Below, piece by piece: positions 1 through 12,592 of a DNA stretch of 64,000 bases. The DNA comes from Ursus arctos (lineage: Eukaryota > Chordata > Mammalia > Carnivora > Ursidae). The DNA is taken from the NCBI RefSeq assembly GCF_023065955.2, contig NW_026622886.1, positions 13,960,001 to 14,024,000 of the forward strand. The letters run 5' to 3'. Each line of letters opens with the position of its first letter. The first letter of the stretch is position 1. The notes under the pieces are model-generated. The model was not told the DNA's origin, ran no database searches, and saw only the letters and a list, made by a program, of their open reading frames with translations. Made by a program: the position numbers and the translations under genes.

Positions 1-918
1 GTGCACTTGCAATTCATTGCTCATATTTTCATTCAGAGTCTTCTTGCTGGGCTTATAAATATTGTACTTAATTTATAATAATTCTTCAAGATATTACGAA
101 CATCAAATTAGTATCAACTACTAATTCGCAGGGGCTCTGACAGTGCTGAATTTCCCAAAAGGAGGAGGGCCTGGACCCAAATCCACAAGGGTGGAGGGCA
201 CCCTTTGATATTGGCCTGAAAAACCAAACATTCTGGTAATTCCAGCTGAAATGAGGTTTTATATTTTAGCTTGGGACAAGCAGATCTCTGACATCTGTAA
301 GCCCCCCCAAAACAAGGAAAGTTTCTGTTATTCACAGGTAAATCCTCTGGACCTAGCACAATGTCTGGTCCAGAGGGAGCACATAGCCAATACTCATCTA
401 ATTGACAATATGGTTAGTGAAGTGTGAACAGTTAGTCCTGGTCAGATGAAAGCTGCTTGTCTTGTGAAGCAAGAAGTAACCGTGGATGAAGTGACTCTTG
501 GAGCCAACATAGCTGGTAACAATAAATGAGGCGCCCAGCCAGGGAACAGACAAGCCAGTACACATTGAAGATGTGATGGACCAGGGCTAGATCTCTTTGC
601 ACAAACTGGTTTTCTATTTAGTAACCCATTATATCCAATCCTTTCTATACTGGGTGCTTAGAGCTATGTAGCCAGGGTGAGTGTGAACGAGCTCACAGGT
701 GGCAGTGTCCATACAGAGCATGGAGAAATTGCACACACCCACAGAAATCTCCATCCCGTCCCATACATGTCTGCAGATGCAGATCTGAGATGGTCTCAGC
801 TTATCAGTTGAGCGTTTTTGTATATTGGAAAAGACTGCCATTTGTTTTCTAATATATAGAACAGTTTTCCAAGTTATAAAACAAAAGAAAGGCTCTATTT
901 TCTAAAAAAAAAAAAAAA

Positions 919-990
919 AAATGGATCTTATTGTTTATCATAGATAAACAATAGCAGTATATCATATACTCAAATGGATCTTATTGTTTA
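919..990. repeat. 19-bp direct repeat with hairpin
   Basis: AAATGGATCTTATTGTTTA occurs at 919-937 and 972-990. Overlapping the first copy, TTGTTTATC and GATAAACAA (931-951) form a perfect 9-bp stem with an ATA loop. An A-run precedes it. Confidence 0.85.
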
Positions 991-1579
991 TTTTAAAGAT
1001 ATACTTCAGAGTCTGAGAAGGTTTTGTGGCTTTCCCACTTGAAAATGTTCATTGTGATAATGGGAATTCTTTAAGCTCACTTAGCTTTCCTACAGATTCT
1101 ACATTCACTGGTTCTTTCTTCTCTCATCTTCCTATGATACAAAGAGGGAAACTGTACAACAAGGAATGTGGGAATGTGAATGATTCACAGACTCAACCAA
1201 ACTATGATTTATAGCAGAATATCATTTTAGGATATACTCTCTTCACTCTCTTATTGTAATCGCTAGGTTTACGGAAAGTAAATACAGTGGAAGAAAAATC
1301 ATTTTGTAGATCTCCATGAATATATGAAAACATTAAAGAGAATACATTAAAATATTTCTACTTAGGGCACATTTTAAATGCCACATTTCTGTGTGTGGAA
1401 AAGCCAAGTTCATTACCTGAACACACACGAAATCAACTAAAATTCTAGTGTGGGATCTCTTCCATTTTCTGCATAAAAGTATAGCTGTTTTGATTCATTC
1501 ATTATGATAAAAATAACTTCAGTTTCCTTATTTCAATTATAATAATAATTATAAAGCCATCATTTTATTATTATTTCGT

Positions 1580-1760
1580 AGAGCTTTGTAATTTTGGAAG
1601 CGCTTTCACGTTGTTACCTCATTTTATTCCTACACAAACCTTGCAAGGGAGGCTTTCCTTCAATTTCTTAAAGGGGAGAGAGAGACTGGTCAAGTAATTC
1701 ACTCATAGCCAAACTGAACATCTATCCCAGATACAGTTAGCACTCACATCCCTTGACTCC
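1580..1760 (-). repeat. MIR, reverse
   Basis: GCGCTTTCACGTTGTTACCT, ACCTTGCAAGGGAGGCTTTC and TCAAGTAATTCACTCATAGC follow the complement of the MIR core and 3' part. Confidence 0.6.
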
Positions 1761-2037
1761 CTTGCCAATTCTACCTAATAAATTCTGAGGTTTAAATAAA
1801 TCCATGGCTTTGTACATGCATTGAAGATACATAATTTCTGAATTGTTCTTTTATCAGTTTACACCAACTAAATTGAAAAGAATTCTATATCTTAGAAAAC
1901 AAAGCAGCAAAAATGAAGCAAAATTAAGCAGTTAATGAACTTAGATTTGATTTGAGACAATTTAAAGTTTTTTTTCATAATCTTGAGAAAAATGTTAGCT
2001 GAATTCCCTTGGATGATGATGGATATTTATTCACAGG

Positions 2038-2040
<3 letters not shown>

Positions 2041-2073
<33 letters not shown>
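2041..2073. repeat. (TG)n microsatellite
   Basis: Uninterrupted TG repeat of 33 bases, no visible parent element. Confidence 0.97.
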
Positions 2074-2075
<2 letters not shown>

Positions 2076-2464
2076 CTTATTACTTACATTCAGTTTTTCA
2101 AGGAGGAACTGAACTTCAGCCCAGAAAAATAAATATGAGACAGATTACTGCTAATTATATGGCTCATATATCACTTTTTTCTCTACCACTGAATGATTAT
2201 GCTACTGTTTCTAAATAGGTTTTTCCTCATTATTAAGTATTCCTTTCCACATAAATCCGAAGTGTGCAAGTGACAAAGCAAAGAGAAATGAAAATGATTT
2301 TTTGAAACAGAGTCATTTCATTAATATCTCACCCCTTAGGTTAGAACCATGGGGAGAAGAAAAAATGGCCAGTTAGAGGAGTTTGGAAAACATCCTGAGA
2401 AATTAAGAAGTAGCATGGAAACTACCTGCAGTAGAAATAGATAATATTCACAGAAAACATTCCT

Positions 2465-2955
2465 TCCTTCTTTCCTTCATTCAGCAAGATCCCATTCAAC
2501 ACCTTCTATGCACTCGATGCTAGGAGTACAAGGGTATATATAAGTCTGGGGCCTCACCTGGGCATGTCATGATCTAGTAAGGGAAGGTTAAATCAAGCAA
2601 CAGTAAGGAAAAGAAGAAATACCATGCCATTATCTAATTCAAGCCATCTCTCTAAGACACACGTATGGATGTACGCATGTTTACATCTCATGACCCTGAT
2701 ACCATTGCTGAGAAGGAGATGCTGATGGAGATACAGCACAAACTCAGTTTTGGAAATGTTAAGTTTCAGTTACCTATGAGAAGATGCCTTGTAGGTAGAT
2801 AAATTAGTCTGGAACTCAGGGGGGAGCAGTCTGGGCCAGAGATACAGAGTAAGCATGGCCAGGACATAGATGGTATTTAAACCATGGCACTGGAAGAGGT
2901 CACTCTGAGAGAAAGTATAGCTGCAGAGCCACATGGGTAGCTGAACTTCAGAGGT
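2465..2955 (-). repeat. L2 fragment, reverse
   Basis: Starts with the complement of the L2 tail (TTCATTCAGCAAGATCCC, ACCTTCTATGCACTCGATGC) and proceeds through GGCACTGGAAGAGGTCACTC. It has degraded frames. Confidence 0.6.
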
Positions 2956-2977
2956 TAGTTTAAGAATGCAGACTCTG

Positions 2978-3648
2978 GATTTGTATCTTTGGAATAAATA
3001 CCTAGTAGTGCAACTTCTGGGTCATAGGGTAGGTCTATTTTTAACTTTTTGAGGGACTTCCATACTGTTTTCCAGAGTAGCTGCACTAGTTTGAATTCCT
3101 ACCAGGGGTGTAAGAGGGCACCTGCACCCCAATGTTTATAGCAGCAATGTCCACAATAGCCAAACTATGGAAAGAGCCCAGATGTCCATTGACAGATGAA
3201 TGGATAAAGAAGATGAGGTATTTATATACAACGGAATATCACTCAGCCACCAAAAAGAATGAAATCTTGCCATTTGCAACAACGTGGATGGAACTATACG
3301 GTATTATCCTAAGTGAAATAAGTCATTTAGAGAAAGACAATTATCATATGATTTTATTCATATGTGGAATTTATGAAACAAAACAGATCAATATAGGGAA
3401 AAATAAAATAAGACAAAATCAGAGAGGGATATAAACCGTAAAAACTCTTAACTCTATGAAATAAACTGAGGGTTGCTGGAGGGGATAGGGTAACTGGGTG
3501 ATGGGTATTGAGGAAAGCACGGGATGGAATGAGTACTAGGTGTTATACGTAACTGATAAATCATTAATTCTACCTCTGAAACTAATAATACACTATATGT
3601 TAACTATATTGAGTTTGAATAAATTAAAAGAGGAAAAACAACAACAAA
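2978..3648 (+). mobile_element. 5'-inverted truncated L1
   Basis: From about 2978 to 3117 the sequence is antisense L1 ORF2 3' region. From about 3118 it switches to sense and runs through the ORF2 C-terminus (3132-3434, with IKKMRYLYTTEYHSATKK) and the 3' UTR into an A-rich tail. A 16-bp target-site duplication with one mismatch, AAGAATGCAGACTCTG at 2962-2977 and again at 3649-3664, encloses the whole unit. This is the signature of twin-primed reverse transcription. Confidence 0.88.
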
Positions 3649-3664
3649 AAGAATGTAGACTCTG

Positions 3665-3840
3665 AGGTCAGACTCCACATATTCATATTCATATGTGTCT
3701 CTCTTAATAGCTTTGTGATCTTGGGCAAGCTATCTAATCTCAGTTTGTTCAACTGTAATATGGGAAATGACAGCAATATCTAATTATGGAATCATATTAA
3801 ATGGCATAATATGGATAAGATGCACAGGTAGAAACACGTT
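3665..3840 (+). repeat. MIR
   Basis: TGATCTTGGGCAAGCTATCT, CAGTTTGTTCAACTGTAATA and GGGAAATGACAGCAATATC match the MIR core. It touches the target duplication of the L1 at 2978. Confidence 0.65.
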
Positions 3841-4084
3841 AGTTATCATGATCTCCAAGAAGGGCCATGCCATATTGGTGGTGTTGGGAAGAACACAGCA
3901 CTCCTACTCATCCAAGTTACAACCTGTAAATGTGGCAAATAAGGAACCAGGATCTGAGAAGAATTTTCCATTCTTTGACTACAAGTCTAAGTCTGAAGAA
4001 ACCCTGAGAGTCAAGCCCCCAATTTCTGTCTCAGGGTCCCTCCATGGTCCCCAGGGTCTTTTATATGTTCCTCTAGGGACATTC

Positions 4085-5250
4085 ACTCATTAAGATTCAA
4101 CAGATATCCACTGACTACTACATATCAGATACTCGGCTGAATATACGAGGTAGACAGAATTTAGTTTCTAGTAGTAGACAAACATTAAACAAATAAACAT
4201 GATTTAAAATTATGAGAAGTGACAAAAAGGAAAAAATAGAATGCTGTGGGAGAGAAGAACTGGAGGCACCTGGCTTTAGATTGCCTGGCTGATCTCTGAA
4301 GGTATGGCATCTAACCCGAGATCCAAAAGATGAGAAAGTGCTAGCCATGGAGAAACCAAGTGAAGAGCATTCCAGACAGAGGGAACAGCAAGTACAAAGA
4401 CCTGGAGATTGTACCATAAATTCAAAGACTCAGGTGACTGGACATTATAAAGTGTGAGGTAGGGAGAGTTACCAGAGATGGAGTTGGAGAAAATGGCTGT
4501 AGGCAGATCATGCGAGGCCAAGTTCAATGTGGTAAGGAGTTCAGATTTTATTCTGTAAGGTCATTTAGAAGTCACCAATGGGTTAAATTGCAGGAAGGTA
4601 ACAGAATTCCTTGTTTTATAGAGTGTACTCTAAATGCTCTGTGGAAAACGTCCCAGAGGGAACACAAGGCTTGGAAGGTCAATAGGAAAGTTATTCCAGG
4701 AGGTCAGGTGAGACAAGATAATGGCTGAAACCAGAAGGCAGATGTAGTAAGGAAAAAAAGGAACAGACTAGAGATTAATTTGGAGGTAGATTTGAAAGGA
4801 TTTGGGACTGGTCAAATGAGGAGAGAGAGAAAAAAAATCCAGTGTCCAGATGAGTGGGCATGTTGTTTCACCTGGAAAAGTGGATGGATCGTAGTACCGC
4901 ACAATGAATTAGAGAAGAATCAGGGAAAAGATGTTTGTTTACTCCGGGATATGCTATGTTTGAGATCCCTGGGAGATATTTACATACAAGTGTGAAGTAC
5001 GCAAATGGGTAGGTGAATCTGGCTCAGGGCAGGGGTTGGGGAGATGGGACTTACTAATCTGAGAATTACAGACAATCCACTGATATTTAAAAGCACAGAA
5101 CTTGATGAGGTTACCTAAGGAAGAAGCAAAGACCAGGCGTTAGGGTACATCGACATTTAGAAGGTCTGGAAGAGGAGAAAGCAACCATCAGAGGAGACTA
5201 AGAAGGAGCCACCAGAGAGGGAGGTGGGAAACAAGAAGAGGGACAAAATA
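4085..5250 (-). repeat. Long L2 fragment, reverse
   Basis: Complement of an L2 3' region: AGCATTCCAGACAGAGGGAA and CAAGTACAAAGACCTGGAG, then TTCAGATTTTATTCTGTAAG and TAGAAGTCACCAATGGG, and near its end ACCATCAGAGGAGACTAAGA. No open frame of note. Confidence 0.65.
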
Positions 5251-5900
5251 GAAGCTGGGAGGAATGGGGGTTTCTAGAAGGATGACAGCTCAGGGAACCC
5301 TTCCCACAGCTCCCCCAGGCTGCTGCCTGAAGGTGGCCTTATTCAGTAGTGCCATGTCTCATCTCTGCTGCTACAGCTGCCTCTTTGTGCTTGCTGACAC
5401 TGCCGTTGGCCCTGGCTCTAAAGAGGATGCAGAGCTGAGGTGGAACTGTTTCCAACAATGTTCAGCTTGTTCTCTGAAAGAAAGCCAGGAACTTCCACGA
5501 GGAGTCAGAACTAATTTCAAGGAGGGCACACAAGTACCAAGCCATGTCTCTCCCAAGTGCTCTCCCTGCCACACGCAAACCAGCAGCAAAGAATGAAGCC
5601 CAGGCATGGCTCCCTAAGCCCACGCTGGAGAGAGCTGTCAGCCCTCTCAGAGCACTCTGTCAAGGGGTCAGAAGTGCGTTGAGTCTCTGCTCTGCACCTG
5701 GAGTTCCCTGTCTCTGGCTGTACGCTCTCCACACTCCTCCCAGGAATTCTCAGGCAAAAACTCCTGGCAACCTCCCAGAATTTCTGAGACGGTCATGCAG
5801 ATCGACCCTCCCACCCCACCTCCATGCCCTCATCACACACACATATGCTGATTTCAAAGAAAAAGCTCATTGTAATTTGAGTTTCATTTTACATCTATGA
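5250..5900. other. GC-richer unique intron stretch
   Basis: Visibly richer in G and C than its flanks, with overlapping short frames of 70-118 codons on both strands. None has a recognisable domain, a splice-bounded shape or a start context that persuades me it is translated. No mobile element was recognised. It may be unique intron sequence or a regulatory stretch. Confidence 0.4.
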
Positions 5901-6404
5901 TACAGGTCTGAATGAGATCATGATCTCGTACACAGTCACACCTGGACAGTGTGTGTGTATGTATGTGTACATAAAGGAAATACACCAGAAATCACATTTG
6001 CCACAGAAATCTTATGCTGGGAAACTTTTATCAATTTATTTTCATTTCAGGTCCATTTTCACTGGTTGGTTTATATTAAAACATGGTGGCAATTCTTAAA
6101 AAGTAGGAGAAAGAAAAGCAATTTAAAAGGATTTGGTTAATCATTTATTTAACATTCATTGCAGGGGTATTAATCACTAGCTTTGTGCTGAGAAAGGGTC
6201 ATTTGTGTTAGAATGAGGCAACTAACTCTGATGTGCCTTGGCCTATACAAAAAAAGGAGACAGTTCCTGTCCGTGAGAAGCTAATACCCCAGCCATGGAT
6301 ACATAATAACCGCATATATAATTTGAGAAAAATTATAAAATAAGAAATAAACAATGCACAATATGCAACCTTTCTTTATATATTGAGAAAAATAGAGTAG
6401 AGAA

Positions 6405-6640
6405 ACCACACGGTGTAATGGTTAAAAGTCCTAGCTTTGGAATTCCTAAACTTTGGAATTCAAGGTTCAAGGGCCAGATATGCTACCTTAGCAGCTGATT
6501 ACCCTGAGCAAAATATTTCATCTTTATAAGCCTCCATTCTCTCATCTGCGAAATGTGAATAACAGCATTCACTTCAGATTTCTTCTTAGGACTACAAGGT
6601 TTAATGCATGCAAAGTATTTTGTTAGTTCCTTGTGCACTA
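6405..6640 (+). repeat. MIR
   Basis: GTAATGGTTAAAAGTCCTAG head, CCATTCTCTCATCTGCGAAA middle and ACTACAAGGTTTAATGCATG end. Confidence 0.7.
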
Positions 6641-7714
6641 AACATGCTCTTTAAATGGTGAGGAAGGTATGTATGTGATTCATCATCAAAGGCATTTAAA
6701 AATATTTTCAAAAGTTAAAGCTTTGATTGAGGGACAAAAAAGATCACTTTCTTCCAACCTGGTTTGCAAATTTTGGCCATGAAAATATAGTGAAGGAACA
6801 TTAGGAAAAAGGAGGTATTTGCTTGGAGGGACTAGGAAATGCAGTTGCATGTGAGAACTGAAGATTGTTCCTCTCCACGGATATCACAGAGTGAATGTCT
6901 GGCTCAAGGGAGCCTGCCTCTCTCACTTGCAAGCTCATTAGATTCTGGTTTCATCTCAAGTAAAAAGGTTGGGGTTATGTCTGTACCTAAAAGGAAGAGA
7001 GAACAGATGTAATGGGAGAATGAAATGGAGGTCTGTTTGGAAATAGTCTCCATAGGTGTGTTTGTCCACAGCACCCCGAGAAGTCCAGGGGCCCTACAAG
7101 AGGCTGCCAAAGTTAAAATGGCCCCTTTATCATCTTAGGTCTACTGAACTCAAAAGATGATGCCAAATCCTTTTTTTAAACTTGAAGGAGATGGGCTTAA
7201 AAGAGCTGGAACTTAGGACACAGAAGACTAAAGAAGACCTAGGCATAGATACTTTCCAAAAGTATCTAGAAGTATCCTTGGCTTGCCTTGAAAGGTAACC
7301 ATTGGCCAACAACCAACTGGGTGCTGCTGTGCAGTGGAAAGAACACCTGGGCAGGTCCGGCCACCACTCTCCATTGCACACCTGGGTAAGTCACTTCACT
7401 CTTCTCTCAGTTCCCCTCTGACCACACGGAGGTAACATGACCCCTGAATGCCAAACTTCCTGGGCTTTTTTGAGGCACAGATTGGCATAAGCTGTGAAAG
7501 CACGTTGAAAACTACCCAGTCCTGGCCCTGTCTCTGACTGGACCTTAGATTTGGAAACTGGCCTCTTCCTCTCTGCCCTCAGTTTCCTCACCTGCAGAAG
7601 GAAGGTCTGGAATCATTCAGTTTGTTCCAAATGGGTTCAGTGGAAGTGCACGGGGAAATCCTGGTGCTCTTTGCAGATGGCCATGAATCTCATCTTGTGA
7701 ACTATAATTTAACA

Positions 7715-8095
7715 CTCACTCACTTACCCATTCATGTATTCCACAAACCTTTACTGAGAGCCTACAAGGCGTCAGGAGGACAGCTATGAATCAGACTGAA
7801 TCACTGCTTCTGTGAATTCTACTGGGGAGAGAGACTCTCAATAAACAGATATATAAAATTTCTGATGGTATGCTTTGAAGAAGAATACAGAATGGTAAGG
7901 AAATAGAAAGTAATGGTGGGAAGAAGAGGTTATTTTAGATAGAGTCGTGTGAATAGGCTTTTTGATAAGGTGACATTTGAGCAGAAACCTGAAGAAAGTG
8001 CATAAGAATGCAGTTTCATTATCCAGGGAGAGAACATTCCAGGCAGCAAGAAGAGTCAAAGGCAAAGGGCCTGAGGCATAAATATGCCTCACGTT
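7715..8095 (-). repeat. L2 fragment, reverse
   Basis: Begins CCCATTCATGTATTCCACAA, the complement of the L2 tail, and runs to GAGAACATTCCAGGCAGCAA and GGCAAAGGGCCTGAGGCATA. Confidence 0.7.
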
Positions 8096-8289
8096 TCATT
8101 TTATTGAGCACAAAGGGTCAAATCAGGGTAGTCACTTGCACCTGTTCTGTATCCCCTTAGGCAAATAGCTGGATGTCGCTTTCTCATAACTATACTGGTA
8201 GGAAAACAAAGCAAACCCTTAAAATGCTGGGTCAAAAAAATATTAATTTCAGCTAGGAACTCAGATAAGCTTCTCGGAGAAAAAGACTG

Positions 8290-10138
8290 CAGTGGTTCAG
8301 ACCTAAAGACACATTCGGACTGAAAGTGAAGGGATGAAAAAAGATATCCAAGCAAATAGAAATGAAAAAAAAAAAAAAGGCAGGGTAGCAATACTTACAT
8401 AAAAAAGTAGACTTTAAAAAAAAGACTTTAACAAGACACAAAGAAGGGCATTACATAAGGACAAAGGGATCAGTCCAACAAGAGGATAAAATAACTGTTA
8501 ACCTCTATGCACCCAACATAGGAGCACCTAAATATATAAAGCAAATATTAACAGACATAAAAGTAAAAATTGACAGTAGTACAATAGTAGGAGACTTTAA
8601 CACCCCACTTACATCAGTGAGTAGATCATCCAGACAGAAAAATCAATAAGAAAACAGTAGCTTTGAATGACATTAGAACAGATGGACTTAAGAGATATAT
8701 ACAGAACATTCTGTCCCAAAACAGCAGGATACATATTTTTTTCAAGTGCACATTGAATATTCTCCAGGATAAATCATGTTAGACCACAAAACAAGTCTCA
8801 ATAAATTAAGAAGATTGAAATCACATCAAGGATCTTTTCTGAGCAAAATGCGATGACTAGAAATCAAGTACAAGAAAAATAAGTGGAAAAAATACAAACA
8901 CATGAAGGCTAAACAAAATACTACTAAACAACCAATGGGTAAAGGAAGAAATCAAAGAGGAAAAAAAAATACATGCAGACAAAAGAAAATGGAAACATAA
9001 CTGTTCCAAATCTTTGGATCAGCAAAAGCAGTTCTGAAAGGGAATTTATAGTGATACAGGCTTACCTCAAGAAACAAGAAAAATCTCAATCTAACCTTAC
9101 ACATAAAGAAACTAGAAAAAGAAGAATAAAGCCCAAATTTGGTAGAAGGAAAGTAATAATAAAGATCAGAGTAGAGGGGAGCCTGGGTGGCTGGGTCGGT
9201 TCAGCATCTGGCTCTTGGTTCTGGCTCAGGTCATGATCTCAGGATGGGATCGAGCCCTGCGCTGGGGTCTGCACTCAGCAAGGAGTCGGCCAGAGATTCT
9301 TTCCCTCTTCCACTGCCCCTCCCCCTGCTTGTACTTTCTCTCTTTCAAATAATAAAGAAAATCTTTTAAAGATCAGAGTAGAAATGGAGAAAAAAAATAG
9401 AAATGTTCAATGAAACCGATAACTAGTTCTTTGTAAAGATAAACAAAACTGATTAACCTTCAGCCAGATTCATCAAGGCAAAAAGAGTGGACTCAAGTAT
9501 ATAAATTTGTGCAACCACTGTGGAAAACAGTATGGTGGTTCCTCAAACAATTAAAAATAGAACTACCATACAATCCAATACTTCCACTACTGGGTATTTA
9601 CCCAGAGAAAATGAAAACACTAATTCAAAAAGATATATGCAGCCCTATGTTTACTGCAGCATTATTTACAATATTTAAGTTATGGAAGCAACCTAAGTGT
9701 CCAATGACAGAAGAATGGATAAAGAAGATGTGGGCTGTGTGTGGGTGACCCTATATTATACCCTAGAGGATATTATGCTAGGTGAAATAAGTCCAACACA
9801 GAAAGACAAATACCATATGATTTCACTTATATATGGAATCTAAAAAACAAAACAGAAACAGAATCACAAATACAATGATCAAATTGGTGGTTGCTGGGAG
9901 GAGGGTGAAGTGGATAACGAAGTACAAACTTTCAGTTATAAAATAAGTAAGTCACGGAGATGAAAAATACAGCATAGGGAATGCAGTCAATAATGTAATA
10001 ATGTTATATGGTGACAGATGGTAACTACATTTATGGTGAGCATAGAATAATGTATAGTGTTGTCAAATCACTATGCTGCACACCTGAAACTAATAACATT
10101 GTATGTCAACTATAGTTCAATTAAAAAAAAAAAAAAAA
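8290..10138 (+). mobile_element. Degenerate sense L1 with central deletion
   Basis: Sense L1 ORF2 begins in the endonuclease domain at about 8290 (GACCTAAAGACACATTCGG region; the GDFNTP-like segment is near 8595). It is broken by frameshifts and by a SINE at 9176-9367. At about 9490 it jumps to the ORF2 C-terminus (9509-9748) and then to the 3' UTR and A-tail at 10122-10138. Most of the reverse-transcriptase domain is missing. I could not identify a target-site duplication. It is older than the other L1 copies, judging by decay and the nested SINE. Confidence 0.82.
9176..9367 (+). mobile_element. Carnivore tRNA-derived SINE (SINEC)
   Basis: Head GGGAGCCTGGGTGGCTGGGT, a B-box-like GGGATCGAGCCC, a CT-rich body and AATAAAGAAAATCTT tail. 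It is inserted in the older L1; a 15-bp duplication AAAGATCAGAGTAGA lies at 9161-9175 and 9368-9382. Confidence 0.93.
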
Positions 10139-10194
10139 CAACCAGCGGTAGAGGTGGGAGCAGTTACACAGTGCTACCACATGCTAGGAAGTAT

Positions 10195-10385
10195 TTTAGG
10201 GGTTTTACATACATTAAATAATATAATCTTACCAAACCCTATGAGGCAAGCACTAGTATTATCCTAATTTATTGCAGACAAGAAACCAAAGCACAAAGAG
10301 GTAGACGACCTTTGCTAAGACCACACAGTAACTAAGGAGTAGAACCTAGGTTCTCATCAAGGCATTTGGACTTCAGAACAGTTGC
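10195..10385 (-). repeat. MIR, reverse
   Basis: CCCTATGAGGCAAGCACTAG, AGAAACCAAAGCACAAAGAG and GACCACACAGTAACTAAGGA are the complement of the MIR consensus. Confidence 0.75.
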
Positions 10386-10544
10386 TCCACATTCGCTGGG
10401 GCTAATGTGAATGTATTTTCTCATGGATTCAATTCCACTGTCATTTTATCTTTTGGAAAAATGCTTAGTTACACATTGGAATCCAGGGACTAGTGCATAC
10501 GGTTCCCTCTACACATCCTAAAATGAATGTAAGGCCAGTAGTAA

Positions 10545-10705
10545 AAATAAATTTGAAACCCGGTTCTTCCACTCATGACGTGTATTTCTGGGCACGTTTC
10601 TTAGTTCATGAGCCTCCATTTCCTCATTTGTAAAACAGGGGCAACAGCACACACCTTGCAGGGTTGTTCTGAAACTGACATGGTTGTGCTGTAAATGGCT
10701 GAAAG
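10545..10705 (+). repeat. MIR
   Basis: CCTCCATTTCCTCATTTGTA, AAACAGGGGCAACAGCAC and TTGCAGGGTTGTTCTGAAAC. Confidence 0.65.
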
Positions 10706-11750
10706 AGGATTTCATCCTCCTCCCAGAGTTACTGAATGCTTGGTGGATATTCTGTTGACCCCTAGCTGATGCTGCAATTTCTTGGTGGATCAGGAATCTA
10801 CTCTCTAAAACTGATGGAGAACTGTACATTTCTGGAGGGGTAAAGGGCTCGAGGTAATCACTAAGCAATTTCTGCTCCTCTCAGCAGGGCTGCCATCTAG
10901 CCACTTGCACTTTTCTGAGCTGCCATTTTCTCTGAAAAATGAGGGCATACGTCTCTAAGGAGACTTTTTTTCCTTTTTTGCATTTTTATACTTGATTCCT
11001 TTAGGGACACATGAGAATTTGTGAGTGTAGTTCAAAAAGGCTCTTCAGCTGATTCTGATGTAATTCTCTACAACTCATGCGCTCATGCACATACACATAG
11101 TCACTATGCCCTGGTGGAGAGAAACCTCTGAGGTACTGCATATATTCCTAAATGGCCTCAATGTTCATTCCCTGAGAAGGATGCTAGTGTCAGCAACAGG
11201 AAATATGTATGTGAAATGACCGCTCACTCCTCCTCAGCAGACCTTTAAATGGGGTTGCCCATTCATGCTCTAGTCTCATCTACTTGTTTTCCCTGGATGA
11301 TCTCATCCCTTCCCAATGGCTTTCAGTGTCACCTATTGTCCAAAGTCTCCCAGAATCTCATCTCTAGCCCAGACCTCTCTTCAGAGTTCCAGATCAGCAT
11401 AGCCAATGACCACCATGATGATACTTGCCCTTGGCTGTCTCATTGGCACATCAGACTCAATGTGTCTAAAATGGATCCACTTCTCTGGCAAAACTGCTCT
11501 TCTCCTGAGTATCCCCAGATTCAGGAAATGGCAAAACCACCCACCAAGTTGCTCAAGTCCAGGAGTTGTCTTTGACTTCTTCTTCCTTACCCCACATACG
11601 ATTACTCACCATGTCTTATTGATTCTCCCTCTTAAAATGCCTTTGAATCTGCCCACTTCTCTCCATCTCCACTGCCACCATCCTCCTTTGAGCCACGATC
11701 ATCTATCTCCTCAAAGACTGCAGCAGCCTCTTAGCCGGGCTCATTCCAAT

Positions 11751-11767
11751 CCCCCCCCCCCCCCCCC
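11751..11767. repeat. 17-base C homopolymer
   Basis: Pure C-run inside the L2 at 11249; its length is likely to vary between individuals and is prone to sequencing error. Confidence 0.95.
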
Positions 11768-12029
11768 GCCAAATCCCATTCTTGCCTTGTGTATTTTCAC
11801 TGGCATCAGAAACATCTTTAAAAATGCATTGTGATCCATGGTTTCCTGTGGCTCTCTGGAAAATCACTAACGTGGTTATTTCATGCCTCTCTTTCTTTCT
11901 CTATGTTCCAGTCACATGGGCCTTTCTTCTTTTTTCTAAATCACCAAGCTCCTGATAGTCTCAGGGTTTTCTCATATGCTATTTTCTCTGCCTGATAGAT
12001 TCCAGGCTCTTTCGGGTCTCAAGTTACTT

Positions 12030-12592
12030 GGTAGGCAGAATTTTAATATTATCCCAAGATTCCCACTCTCCTTGTGTACTCGCCCTGTATAACCTCCTCT
12101 CCTTGAGTGTGTGTGGAACCTGTGAATATGGGGGCCTATCACTTCTGGGATGGAGATACGGATCTGCTGACTTTGAGTTAATCACAAGCACAGATTACCC
12201 TGGATTGGTCTGAACTAATTAGGTGAGTCCTTAAAAGAGACTCTCAAGATCAGAGAGGTTCTGCTGTTGGTTTTGAAGAAGTGAGCTATGTGTTGTAAGG
12301 GGGTCTATAATGGCGAGGAATCATGAGTGGTTCTAGGAGCTGAGAGCAATCCCTGGCTGGCAGCCAGCAACAAAATGGGGGTGTTGGTCCTACAACCTCT
12401 AGAAACTAAATTCTGCTAAAAACCATGTAAGAGAGGCTTAAGCTCCAGAAAGGAATGCAGCCTGGCTGACATCTGATGGCAGACTTGTGGGATCCTGATC
12501 AAAGATCCTGTTCAACTAGACCTGAACTCTTGACACCTACAGAAACGATGAAATCATAAACATAGGTTATTTTAAGCCTTTTAAGTTTGAGG
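12030..12592 (+). mobile_element. MLT1-type MaLR LTR
   Basis: Solo LTR-like sequence: GGCAGAATTTTAATATTATC start, CTTGAGTGTGTGTGGAACCTG, TTGAAGAAGTGAGCTATG, TAGGAGCTGAGAGCAATCCC and a TTATTTTAAGCC end all match the MLT1 pattern. It interrupts an L2 element that continues on both sides. It has no coding part. Confidence 0.8.

Noticed and set aside
5264..5900. Overlapping frames of 110 and 118 codons
   Set aside because: Several frames overlap on both strands, which fits composition and not coding; no recognisable protein family.
11406..11834. 142-codon open frame
   Set aside because: It lies in an L2 remnant and crosses a 17-base C homopolymer; no domain or splice-like context.
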